A stretch of 64,000 nucleotides of DNA from the NCBI RefSeq assembly GCF_017599345.1, contig NZ_JAGFVL010000060.1, positions 1 through 64,000 of the forward strand, read 5' to 3'. Position 1 is the stretch's first letter, and each line of letters opens with the position of its first letter. Positions 31,660 to 40,282 of this stretch are shown piece by piece. The position numbers and the translations under genes are program-made. The notes beneath the pieces were generated by a model. The model did no database searches. It saw nothing but the letters and a program-made list of their open reading frames with translations, and had not been told where the DNA came from. The DNA comes from Gracilibacillus suaedae. GTDB taxonomy: Bacteria; Bacillota; Bacilli; Bacillales; Amphibacillaceae.

Positions 31660-33966
31660 ATGCTAGATCAACAATTTCAAAAAAACGAAAAGAAAGCACA
31701 TACCTATTTTCAAGACTTAGTGCAACAGTTAGAAGACCCACAGTTTACGGTAACATTAAAAGCAGATTTACAGGACTATCAAGAAAAGAAAAAATCATCT
31801 TTCTGGAATTATGACAATATAGCAATAAAAGAAGACCAACAATTTCTTCAGCAACTAGCGAAAAAAGGCATGCTTAATGATTATTTACATCGAAGTATTT
31901 CCTATATCTATTTACGTGATTTAGGGAGAGATATTTCCTCTGACAAAGTGCAACATAGAATCACAGCTGTAACCGAGGATGTGAAAATGTATTTACAGCA
32001 TCATTCGAAACAAGAATGGTTCAGCCTGGCGAAGCTTTACCGACTAGCTGAAAAGGAATCATTAGAAGCAACTTTTTTCTGGTTGATTGAGAAATTAAAA
32101 TATGTGTCTTCGCTCATTCCAGAAGGACTGGATAAGGTTCACGCACAACGGAAATTAATCAAAATAATAGCTGGCGTATTAATGCATGAAATAGAAGAGT
32201 TACAAGGGGAAACATCACAGCAAGTCAGGACCGAGCGTTTGGATAAAGCGGTCCGGATTGGCTATTGTTATGGTCTAACCTATCCATTTATTGACGACTT
32301 ATTGGATGCTACTATATTGTCGAATCAAGAGCAGGGACAGTTTGCCTCTCTTATTCGACACACGCTACGAACAGGGGAGATTATTCCTTTTACAGCATGG
32401 GAGGGGGATAATCGTGAGATCGTTGAACCAATTTACCGTGAATTAACAGATGCGTTTCGATATTTGGAGAACAATCAGCCGCCAGATAACCTTGATAATT
32501 TTTATCAACATGCTTATTTGTTTTTTCACGCCCAAGAAATAGATCGCAATAAGCGGTTAGATAATCCTGATTATACGAATGAAGAATTGTATATTCCGCT
32601 TATTTTGAAATCTTCTTCATCGCGAATGATTGTGCGCTCGTTTCAAACCTTCTCAGCGAATGATCAGGTGGGAGAGAATATGTTTTATTACGGTATTTAC
32701 AATCAGTTAGCAGATGATTTAGCTGATATCGATCAGGATATGTCAATGGGGAGTGTAACACCATATACGTATTTTCTTAAATACCGTGATAAACGTCCTG
32801 ATTTAATCAATCCTTTTGCCATGTATTGGTCAGTCATCTCTTATTTAATTCATCATGTCTATCAAAATGATGAGAAAACGCGAGAGATCATACTAGATCG
32901 AGTGACGAATGGTCTGAAACGATTACGAAAACGTCACGGTAAGCAACAATACACTGAATTGTTGCACACTTTCTCTATTAGTCCATCTTTTATTTCCCTT
33001 TTGGAAAAGGTGGTAGAGAGAACGAAGAATGTTGCTTTCTTTGATAAACTACTCCGTGACAAAATGATAGTAACGATCCAGCAGCAGGATAAAGAAAAAG
33101 TGAATTTCCAACAAACATTGGAAGGTGCACGTCATGCCATCAATCAATTCTTAACGATTCAACCAAAAGAACAGCATGCTATCATTGATGCTGCTAATTA
33201 CAGTTTGCAAGGGGATGGAAAACGATTAAGACCTATCATGACTTGGATGATGGCAACAGAAGGATTTGGCTTAGCAGGTAAGGATGTTATTCCATTATTG
33301 AAGGCTATTGAGTATATGCATACAGCCTCGTTAATTTTCGATGATCTGCCTTCACAGGATAATGCACCAATTCGAAGGGGAAGACCAACCGTACATGAGA
33401 AATATAGTAGTGCTGTAGCAGAATTAACCGCCTTATGGATGACGCAAAAAGCGGTACAGGAACAGACGAGGCTACGAACATACGATGCAGACAAAATTCT
33501 AGATTTGATAGCATATTCGACACAGATTACACAAGACATGTGTAATGGGCAGATTATGGACCTGGAAGCGAAAGCAAGGCAATTATCGGTTGATGAATTA
33601 ACGAAACTCTCTTTATACAAGACCGGGATCGGATTTGAAGCGGCGTTAATGATGCCAGCCATCATTGCAGGTGCGAAGCAAGAAGTAATAGAGGCGATCA
33701 AGCAATTTACACGTCATGCGGGAATTGCCTTTCAAATTAAAGACGACTTGTTAGATCTTGAAGGAGACTCAACTGTTTTAGGAAAGCAAGCTGGAATCGA
33801 TCGGCAAAATAATAGCTCTACTTTCGTCACAGTGTTAGGTAAGGAACAAGCTAAGAAAGAAATGTGGGGCCATTATTGTAATGCAATAGAAGCTTTGGAA
33901 AAATTTCCGGATAACATTGCATTTTTTAAGCAGCTCATGCACTATATCGTACAACGAGAAAAATAA
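31660..33966 (+). CDS. Double isoprenoid-synthase protein (terpene-synthase-like N-half, polyprenyl synthase C-half)
   Basis: 768 residues, about twice the usual prenyltransferase length. The C-half (about 480-768) is a clear trans-polyprenyl diphosphate synthase: GDGKRLRPIM, first Asp-rich motif DDLPSQD at 561-567 with RRGRPTVHEKY behind it, and second motif KDDLLD at 694-699. These bind allylic and isopentenyl diphosphates through magnesium. The N-half (1-450) is helical and has its own Asp-rich motifs, FIDDLLD (D212, D213, D216) and NQLADDLADIDQD (D352-D360), but lacks the RRGxPT element. It therefore looks like a second class I isoprenoid-synthase-fold domain, perhaps a terpene cyclase fed by the C-half. 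It is monocistronic. The chain length and product cannot be read from sequence; both activities are inferred. Confidence 0.82.
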   Translation: MLDQQFQKNEKKAHTYFQDLVQQLEDPQFTVTLKADLQDYQEKKKSSFWNYDNIAIKEDQQFLQQLAKKGMLNDYLHRSISYIYLRDLGRDISSDKVQHRITAVTEDVKMYLQHHSKQEWFSLAKLYRLAEKESLEATFFWLIEKLKYVSSLIPEGLDKVHAQRKLIKIIAGVLMHEIEELQGETSQQVRTERLDKAVRIGYCYGLTYPFIDDLLDATILSNQEQGQFASLIRHTLRTGEIIPFTAWEGDNREIVEPIYRELTDAFRYLENNQPPDNLDNFYQHAYLFFHAQEIDRNKRLDNPDYTNEELYIPLILKSSSSRMIVRSFQTFSANDQVGENMFYYGIYNQLADDLADIDQDMSMGSVTPYTYFLKYRDKRPDLINPFAMYWSVISYLIHHVYQNDEKTREIILDRVTNGLKRLRKRHGKQQYTELLHTFSISPSFISLLEKVVERTKNVAFFDKLLRDKMIVTIQQQDKEKVNFQQTLEGARHAINQFLTIQPKEQHAIIDAANYSLQGDGKRLRPIMTWMMATEGFGLAGKDVIPLLKAIEYMHTASLIFDDLPSQDNAPIRRGRPTVHEKYSSAVAELTALWMTQKAVQEQTRLRTYDADKILDLIAYSTQITQDMCNGQIMDLEAKARQLSVDELTKLSLYKTGIGFEAALMMPAIIAGAKQEVIEAIKQFTRHAGIAFQIKDDLLDLEGDSTVLGKQAGIDRQNNSSTFVTVLGKEQAKKEMWGHYCNAIEALEKFPDNIAFFKQLMHYIVQREK

Positions 33967-33973
33967 AATATAA

Positions 33974-34018
33974 AACTCAAAGAAAAAAGGCACTTTAGGA
34001 GCCTTTTTTCTTTGAGTT
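33974..34018. terminator. Bidirectional terminator
   Basis: Perfect 18-bp stem from AACTCAAAGAAAAAAGGC and its complement with a 9-base loop, between convergent genes. The A/T tracts inside the stem give a T-run on both strands. Confidence 0.9.
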
Positions 34019-34022
34019 AGCA

Positions 34023-35402
34023 TTACTTCTCTTCTTTTTTAATCTTCAAGAATTTATTCGTTTCTGCCACCACAATTCCAGATAGCGCCAGAAGACCGAT
34101 TAAGTTTGGAAATGCCATTAAACCGTTCATCACGTCGGAGAAGTTGAATACAACATCTAATGATACAACTGCGCCGATAAAGACGAAGGCGATGAAAATA
34201 TAACGATAAACTCTGACACCTTTAGCACCCATCAAGTAATAGATAGATTTTTCACCGTAATAAGACCATCCGAGAATCGTAGAAAAGGTAAAGAATAATA
34301 TACCGAATGTTACAATATAAGAGCCTGATGTCCCTAGGAATTGAGAAAAAGAAGCACTTGTTAATGCGGATCCATCTAATCCAGCGTCCCATTGACCTGC
34401 CATAACAATGGTAATACCTGTAATCGAACAAACAATGATCGTATCAAAGAAAACTTGTGTCATCGAAACTAACGCTTGTCTTGCTGGATAATCAGTTCTG
34501 GCTGCCGCTGCCGCAATTGGTGCAGACCCTAAACCAGCTTCGTTGGAGAATACACCGCGAGCCACTCCATAGCGGATGACGGTACCAAGTATACCACCAC
34601 CAACAGCACTGCCAGTAAACGCATCTTCAAAAATAAAAGAGATTGCTCCAGGCACTAAATCAAAGTTCAAAACAATAAGAATAAGTCCACCTAGAATATA
34701 AAATGCACCCATCACCGGAACAAAGAAAGCAGTCACCTTACCAATACTTTTGATCCCGCCAATGATAACTAAAGCAGCTAAAACGGTAAAGACAATACCA
34801 GTAATAAATGGACTAATAGAAAAAGATTCCTCTAAAGATGAAGCTGCTGTATTAGATTGTACCATGTTTCCTATACCAAACGCTGCAATCGAAGCGAAAA
34901 TCGCAAATAACACACCTAAAAATTTTCCAATTGGTTTGTTTTTAAGTCCTCGTTCCAAATAGTACATCGGACCACCGGACATTTCACCATTTTCATTTTC
35001 GACACGGAATCTCACAGCTAACAATGCCTCTGCATATTTGGTAGCCATACCGACTAATGCGGTAATCCACATCCAAAAAACAGCACCAGGTCCCCCGGCA
35101 ACAACAGCTGTAGCGACACCGGCAATGTTACCAGTACCGATTGTTGCTGCCATCGCTGTCGTTAATGCTTGATAATGACTAATATCCCCTTTGGATGATT
35201 TGTCCTGGTTTTTACTGAAGGATAGTTTTAGTGCATAAGGTAATAATTTAAACTGTAAAAAGACTAGACGGAATGTTAAATATAAACCTGTCCCGACTAA
35301 TAAAATAAGTAGGGGTGGTCCCCATACCCATCCGCCAATCTCACCGAGTATTTCTGCACCTTGTACATTAACTTTGCTTAACCAATCCAACAAAAAATCC
35401 AT
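34023..35402 (-). CDS. Amino acid:cation symporter, AGCS (alanine/glycine) family
   Basis: 459 residues with about 11 helices. It matches AlsT-type carriers: NVQGAEILGEIGGWVWGPPL at the start, ALTTAMAATIGTGNIAGVAT, AVFWMWITALVGMATKYAEA and GVARGVFSNEAGLGSAPIAA. It imports alanine, glycine or glutamine with sodium or protons. Which substrate applies cannot be decided here. GGGAGGG precedes ATG 35402. Monocistronic on the minus strand and closed by the terminator at 33974. Confidence 0.93.
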   Translation of the reverse strand: MDFLLDWLSKVNVQGAEILGEIGGWVWGPPLLILLVGTGLYLTFRLVFLQFKLLPYALKLSFSKNQDKSSKGDISHYQALTTAMAATIGTGNIAGVATAVVAGGPGAVFWMWITALVGMATKYAEALLAVRFRVENENGEMSGGPMYYLERGLKNKPIGKFLGVLFAIFASIAAFGIGNMVQSNTAASSLEESFSISPFITGIVFTVLAALVIIGGIKSIGKVTAFFVPVMGAFYILGGLILIVLNFDLVPGAISFIFEDAFTGSAVGGGILGTVIRYGVARGVFSNEAGLGSAPIAAAAARTDYPARQALVSMTQVFFDTIIVCSITGITIVMAGQWDAGLDGSALTSASFSQFLGTSGSYIVTFGILFFTFSTILGWSYYGEKSIYYLMGAKGVRVYRYIFIAFVFIGAVVSLDVVFNFSDVMNGLMAFPNLIGLLALSGIVVAETNKFLKIKKEEK

Positions 35403-35520
35403 TACCCATCCCTCCCATTATTTTAAGAAAAGCTTATTATTAAAAGTATTCCAATAATAATGAGAGAATGCAATAGTATAGGGAAAGTTTTTAACATAAA
35501 AAAGCACAGAGGTCAGAACT

Positions 35521-35745
35521 TTAATAATATTTAGAAGTGAGATAAAAAATAAATAGAACTAATCCTCCGAAACCAAAAATATATGTTAAAAAAATCGGAT
35601 TGAACAGTATCGGATGTTTCGCTGTTGCTTTTGTATCTGTATCATGTTCACCTTTTTGTCGGTCCACAATTTTACCGACCTTTAATGTGTAGAGAAACGA
35701 AATGAGCGCAATGATAATACTGATAATCGCTAAGCCTATAATCAT
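35521..35745 (-). CDS. Small two-helix membrane protein
   Basis: 74 residues from the ATG at 35745, which has AGGTGAT at good spacing; the ATG at 35754 overlaps that site. Helices fall at about 2-20 and 45-70 with a polar loop rich in Lys, Asp and His between. Not recognised as a named family. It is 119 bases before the symporter gene on the same strand and might share its transcript. Confidence 0.55.
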   Translation of the reverse strand: MIIGLAIISIIIALISFLYTLKVGKIVDRQKGEHDTDTKATAKHPILFNPIFLTYIFGFGGLVLFIFYLTSKYY

Positions 35746-35846
35746 ATCCATCACCTGTCTTTTTTCTTAACTTTATCTATTTTAAACGGTATTATACACA
35801 TATGAATCATTTTTATTTCGGGAAAAATATGTTATAGTAAAGATAA

Positions 35847-35863
35847 TTAGCAGTAGGTACTAA
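35847..35863 (+). promoter_or_regulatory. FapR operator upstream of fabI
   Basis: TTAGCAGTAGGTACTAA: the right half GGTACTAA is a perfect FapR half-site and the left half keeps TTAG. It lies directly after a likely -10 (TATAGT near 35834) and 93 bases before fabI. The box before fabH at 7017 supports the reading. Confidence 0.65.
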
Positions 35864-35955
35864 CACCAAATATAAAGTGTGGCTTCCAGAGATTAAAGGT
35901 TAGTGAAACATTTATGGGAGTTAGCGCGTGATCAAGTATCAATTAGGAGGACGTT

Positions 35956-36735
35956 ATGGAAGATTTATTAAAATTAAAAGGAAAAAATGTCGTAGTGATG
36001 GGCGTAGCAAATCAGAGAAGTCTAGCGTGGGGTGTAGCGCAATCCTTACATCAGGCAGGTGCCAATCTAATTTTCACGTATCGTAAGGAGCGTTCTTTAG
36101 CAAAACTAACAAAATTGCTGGAAAAGTCAGATCTAGATGCAAAGCTGGTACTTCCTTGTGATGTCAACAATGATGATAGTATCAAAGAAGCATTCAGTAA
36201 AATTGCTGATGAAGTCGGTACTATTCATGGTGTTGTTCATTCGATCGCTTTTGCACATGGCGAAGATCTGAAAAACCGTTTTGTTGAAACATCTCGTGAC
36301 GGCTATGCATTTGCACAAGATACTAGCGCATACTCATTAATTGCAGTAGCTCGTGAAGCACAACCTTTAATGGCTGAAGGCGGATCGATTATGGCGATGA
36401 GTTACTTAGGTGCAGAACGTGTAGTACCAGGATATAATGTGATGGGTGTTGCCAAAGCAGCATTAGAGTCTACTGTTAAATACTTAGCGATGGACTTAGG
36501 AGAACATAACATTCGTGTAAATGCTATCTCAGCTGGTGCAATCAAAACGTTAGCTGCCAAAGGTGTTCCATCCTTCAATGAGATTTTACACAAAATCGAA
36601 GCAGAATCCCCTTTAAAACGAAATGTGACACAAGAAGAAGTGGGAGACATGTCAGTAGCAATGCTAAGCCACTTATCCAGAGGTGTTACCGGAGAAATCG
36701 TTTATGTAGACTCTGGTTATAATATTTTAGGGTAA
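35956..36735 (+). CDS. fabI: Enoyl-ACP reductase FabI (NADH/NADPH)
   Basis: 259 residues, standard length. Rossmann fold of the short-chain dehydrogenase class: VVMGVANQRSLAWGVAQSLH for cofactor binding, VHSIAFAHGEDL, SYLGAERVVPGYNVMGVAKA with the FabI-type Tyr-x6-Lys pair (Y160, K167), NAISAGAIKTLAAKGV for the substrate loop. It reduces trans-2-enoyl-ACP in the last step of each fatty-acid elongation cycle and is the target of triclosan in relatives. TTAGGAGGACGTT is the ribosome site. Likely repressed by FapR. Confidence 0.96.
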   Translation: MEDLLKLKGKNVVVMGVANQRSLAWGVAQSLHQAGANLIFTYRKERSLAKLTKLLEKSDLDAKLVLPCDVNNDDSIKEAFSKIADEVGTIHGVVHSIAFAHGEDLKNRFVETSRDGYAFAQDTSAYSLIAVAREAQPLMAEGGSIMAMSYLGAERVVPGYNVMGVAKAALESTVKYLAMDLGEHNIRVNAISAGAIKTLAAKGVPSFNEILHKIEAESPLKRNVTQEEVGDMSVAMLSHLSRGVTGEIVYVDSGYNILG

Positions 36736-36738
36736 TCT

Positions 36739-36777
36739 AAAAGACAAACAGACCATTCAAGGTTTGTTTGTCTTTTT
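36739..36777 (+). terminator. Terminator of fabI
   Basis: Stem AAAGACAAAC / GTTTGTCTTT with a 16-base loop and T-run just after the fabI stop. Confidence 0.75.
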
Positions 36778-36810
36778 AAATGTGGAAAGAAGGTATTAAT
36801 GGTAGAAAGT

Positions 36811-36835
36811 GTCTTCGAGAAGAGCTCTCGAAGAC
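36811..36835 (+). other. Perfect hairpin before a possible micropeptide
   Basis: GTCTTCGAGA / TCTCGAAGAC, a 10-bp stem with a 5-base loop, no T-run. It lies between the fabI terminator and a small frame with a strong ribosome site, so it could be part of a short transcript's leader. Confidence 0.4.
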
Positions 36836-36869
36836 AAAAGAACACAAGAATTAGAGCAAGGAGGACAGA

Positions 36870-36923
36870 ATGCTTAACTACGAGATATTCGAACGTGTTG
36901 CAGTTCTCTTGGAGTCTGCGTAA
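36870..36923 (+). CDS. Possible 17-residue peptide with strong ribosome site
   Basis: ATG 36870 (MLNYEIFERVAVLLESA) is preceded by CAAGGAGGACAGA, an optimal Shine-Dalgarno at optimal distance. Downstream at 36974-37012 a stem GGGGAAC / GTTTCCCC with TTTT could terminate the transcript. No family known. It could be a leader or signalling peptide or chance. Confidence 0.3.
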   Translation: MLNYEIFERVAVLLESA

Positions 36924-36973
36924 TTTCACCTTGCTTGTTAGAAAACAGAAGCTTTGACAAAATACAAACTTCA

Positions 36974-37012
36974 GTGGGGAACGGCACTAGCAGAAAATCT
37001 GTTTCCCCTTTT
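36974..37012 (+). terminator. Hairpin with T-run, terminator-like
   Basis: GTGGGGAAC and GTTTCCCC pair over an 18-base loop, followed by TTTT on the + strand. It would end a short + transcript and also lies just after the stop of the minus-strand RND gene. Confidence 0.45.
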
Positions 37013-37020
37013 AAATTTCC

Positions 37021-40000
37021 CTAAGCAGACATCGAAGCAGCTTCTTTAGCTTCTTTATTTAATTTCTTATTAGAGCTAAACAATCGATAAATCGCAGGAA
37101 TCAACAATAATGTAATGAACGTTGCGAACAGTAATCCCGAAATGATAACCGTAGCCATTGGTGCTTGATAGTTACTCGAAGCTCCTGTTGTAATCGCTAA
37201 TGGTAGCATGCCGGCAGCGGTTGTAAAGCTAGTCATAAAAATAGGTCGGATTCGATTTCTACCTGCTTCCACAAGTGCATCTGTAACGATATATCCTTCT
37301 TTTCGCAGTTGTTTCGTTCGATCGATAAATAGAATAGCATTATTAAGTACGATCCCAATGAGCATGATAATCCCCATGGCAGATAATGCACTTAGTTCCT
37401 GTTGCGTGAAGAATAGACCTAAGATTACACCAACGACCGTCATTGGAATAATCGACATGACAATTATCGGGTGGAGTAAGTGATCAAATTGCACAGCCAT
37501 CACTAGATAAACAAGGAAAATAGCAATCCCGATAATGATTAGAATCTCCATCATTAACTCCTGCTGTTGTTCCAAGTCACCCGCAGTTTCGATTTGATAG
37601 CTGTCCGGTGTTTCGAAATCAGCAATTAATTGTTGGATGTCACGATTAACAGAACCTAAATCTCTTCCTTCTAATTCAGCAGATACCGCTAGATACCGTG
37701 TTCCATCATCATGTGTAATTTGATTTGGAATTTCCGTTGTATTCAAACGAATAAATTCAGATAATGCTTTATTGCCTTCCATTGTCGGTACTTCCATAGC
37801 CAATAAGGCTTCTTTCTTATCTATTTCATCGTCCCATTCTACTTGAACAGGTATCTCTTTATCTTCCACAACGATTTTGTCAATCGGCATATCTAAAAAT
37901 GCTTGCTCTATATAATTTTTAATAGAGATAGTACTAAGACCACTATCACTGATAGCATCGTCTTTCAATTCAATTACTTCGTCAAGGGAAGCACGTTCGC
38001 CAGAGTGACTCACACCGACAACCCCTGGTATTTCTTCTAATTCACTGGAGAAGTCAGTTGCAATGGATTCAAGCTCCTCCAATTTATCCCCTTTTATCAT
38101 CACTTGGATTGGTTGCCCACCACCTTCCGAGAATGCACTTTGCACACTTTTAATCGGCTGGGTGTCTTGCAATTCTCGTAACGATTTCAGGATTTCTTCA
38201 TTGACCTCATTTTGCTCTCTTGTAATGGCATCTCCTTTGGTCAAATTAATAATACTGAACAGTAAGCCGCCATCATCCATCGCATAGTTCGCTTCTACAT
38301 CTTGTATCGCTTCAAGTTCTCGATTAATTTCTTGGACAACTTCATTCTTTTCAGAGATGGATACACCTGGTTCTAATTCAATCGTCATTTCAGCATAACG
38401 GTTATACACATCTGGCATAATTGTCATTGGTATTTTCGAGACTAAAAAGAGTGAACCAGCCAACATAAAGATAAACAAGCTAATGATGGCGAAGCTATTT
38501 CGTTTCTTCTTAACAATCCATTGAGCGAATTTGCTGTAGTTATTGATAATCCAACCGTCCTCTGTTTTCGCATGGCTTTTACGAATTTTTAAAAAGCGAT
38601 GAGCAAAAGTTGGAATAACGGTAAAGGAGATAAGGGCAGAGCTGACTAATGTGATGGCTACTATCATGGATAAAATGATCATAAACCTTCCAATATCTCC
38701 ACTAATTAATCCAATTGGTACAAATACGACAATCGTTGTTAGCATCGAGGCGATGACTGCAGTTGCTACTTCTTTTGTTCCTTCTAATATTGCTTCCAAT
38801 TTCTCCAAGCCCTGTTCTTTCTTACGATAGATCGATTCGAGAATAACGATAGAGGAGTCAACCATCATCCCAATCCCTAATCCTAAGCCAATTAACGTCA
38901 ACATGTTAAAACTATAATCAAAAAGCCACATAGTAATAAAGGTAAGCAAAATAGAAGTCGGAATCGCAAAGCCAATAATAAAAGTAGCTCTTATATTACG
39001 CAGGAAGAGAAATAGGATAAATATTGATAAAATCCCGCCAATAAGAATGTTTGCCGTTACGCCGTTAAGAGAATCTTCTACGTAATCAGCTTGCGCTACA
39101 ACCTCATGTAGTTCAAAACCATTTATAAGTCCTTCATCTCTTATCTCTTTTATTTCATCACGGACAGCGTGAGCCATTTCAATTTGAGTTACATCTGCAA
39201 CTCGACCAATTTGTATCATGATGAAATCCTTGGATCCGTTCTTCCAAACGATAGAATTACTTTCTTGCGGTTGAAGGGATAACTCTGCAATATCTTTCAA
39301 CACAATCGTTTCATTTGGGCCATGAATTGGTATCTCCTCAATGCTGGAAGTCGAATCTAATGCAGAATGCCATCTTAAGGACGGAGAATCTTCTTCTCCT
39401 TCGAATTGTCCAATCGCTGCTTCTCGGTTTACTTCTTGAATGGTTGTAATTATTTGCTGGAGATTAAGTCCTTGCTCCGTTATTTCATCTCGGTCGAATG
39501 ATACAATGATTTCCTGCTCGTAGCCCCCCTCTAAAGCAACATCTCTAACTTCTGGAAGATTTTCTAATCGAGGCTCCAATATATTCTCAGCAAAATCTGT
39601 CATCTCAACCATATCTTCGCCAGATAAATCTAGGTAAAATTCATAATCTCCCTCTGTACTATATTGACCTGCTTGATAATCTTGAATATTATCATTGCTA
39701 GAAGCTATAGTGTGGATGGTATTTTCTATCTCTTGAAAAACCTCATCCCCTCGGTCTGTTTCAATCGTAATACTGAGATTAGTTCTACCTACATAAGAAG
39801 TAGAAGAAACATTTTCTACTCCATCAATTCCTTTAATTTCATTCTCTACTGGGTTGGTAATGGTTTGCTCAACATCAAGTGCAGACATATCTCCTGCCAT
39901 GATATCCACAAATGCCCCATCCATATTGACTGATGGTAGCAGTTCCCTGTCTAACTTTAAAATCGACTGTATTCCTAAGACTAAAATAAGCACAACAAGC

Positions 40001-40047
40001 AAACTGATAAAAATTTTTCTTTCGATAATAAACCTTAACCACTTCAA
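37021..40047 (-). CDS. swrC: RND-family exporter, SwrC/YerP-like
   Basis: 1008 residues read from TTG 40047, which has CCAGGAGGAGATAACA just upstream; the ATG at 40068 overlaps that site. Standard RND layout: helix 1 (about 10-28), a large extracellular loop, helices 2-6 with the DSSIVILESIYRKKEQG signature after GLGIGMMVD, a second helix at about 520 and a second loop, then helices 8-12 ending ILLIGIVLNNAILFIDRTKQ-like. The proton-relay Asp region and TM4 glycines are kept. In B. subtilis SwrC exports or tolerates surfactin and supports swarming. The substrate here is inferred from family only. A single-gene unit without a membrane fusion partner, as in SwrC. Confidence 0.88.
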   Translation of the reverse strand: MKWLRFIIERKIFISLLVVLILVLGIQSILKLDRELLPSVNMDGAFVDIMAGDMSALDVEQTITNPVENEIKGIDGVENVSSTSYVGRTNLSITIETDRGDEVFQEIENTIHTIASSNDNIQDYQAGQYSTEGDYEFYLDLSGEDMVEMTDFAENILEPRLENLPEVRDVALEGGYEQEIIVSFDRDEITEQGLNLQQIITTIQEVNREAAIGQFEGEEDSPSLRWHSALDSTSSIEEIPIHGPNETIVLKDIAELSLQPQESNSIVWKNGSKDFIMIQIGRVADVTQIEMAHAVRDEIKEIRDEGLINGFELHEVVAQADYVEDSLNGVTANILIGGILSIFILFLFLRNIRATFIIGFAIPTSILLTFITMWLFDYSFNMLTLIGLGLGIGMMVDSSIVILESIYRKKEQGLEKLEAILEGTKEVATAVIASMLTTIVVFVPIGLISGDIGRFMIILSMIVAITLVSSALISFTVIPTFAHRFLKIRKSHAKTEDGWIINNYSKFAQWIVKKKRNSFAIISLFIFMLAGSLFLVSKIPMTIMPDVYNRYAEMTIELEPGVSISEKNEVVQEINRELEAIQDVEANYAMDDGGLLFSIINLTKGDAITREQNEVNEEILKSLRELQDTQPIKSVQSAFSEGGGQPIQVMIKGDKLEELESIATDFSSELEEIPGVVGVSHSGERASLDEVIELKDDAISDSGLSTISIKNYIEQAFLDMPIDKIVVEDKEIPVQVEWDDEIDKKEALLAMEVPTMEGNKALSEFIRLNTTEIPNQITHDDGTRYLAVSAELEGRDLGSVNRDIQQLIADFETPDSYQIETAGDLEQQQELMMEILIIIGIAIFLVYLVMAVQFDHLLHPIIVMSIIPMTVVGVILGLFFTQQELSALSAMGIIMLIGIVLNNAILFIDRTKQLRKEGYIVTDALVEAGRNRIRPIFMTSFTTAAGMLPLAITTGASSNYQAPMATVIISGLLFATFITLLLIPAIYRLFSSNKKLNKEAKEAASMSA

Positions 40048-40282
40048 TGTTATCTCCTCCTGGATCATAATTATTTACAGTGCTAATCATAGAGATAAGT
40101 CCCCTAATAAAGGTTTCTTTTGATTGAATATCTAAGTTGTGGACGAACTATTTCTACCTAGCGATTTCATTCTATACCTTAATTATCCAATTAGGTATTG
40201 CTCTTGAGACGTAACTTTTCTAAGTCTAGAGGCTTAAGGGGTATATGCTATACTGAAAGAAAAAAGTTTTGGTGGTATGAGA

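Noticed and set aside
33198-33701. Antisense frame (167 codons) over the isoprenoid synthase gene
   Set aside because: Reverse shadow of the conserved C-half; no start signal.
36811-36835. Second terminator for fabI
   Set aside because: Strong hairpin but no T-run; the fabI terminator at 36739 is sufficient.
39854-40123. Plus-strand frames over the RND exporter start
   Set aside because: Reverse shadows; the minus-strand gene has a strong AGGAGG site and full RND motifs.
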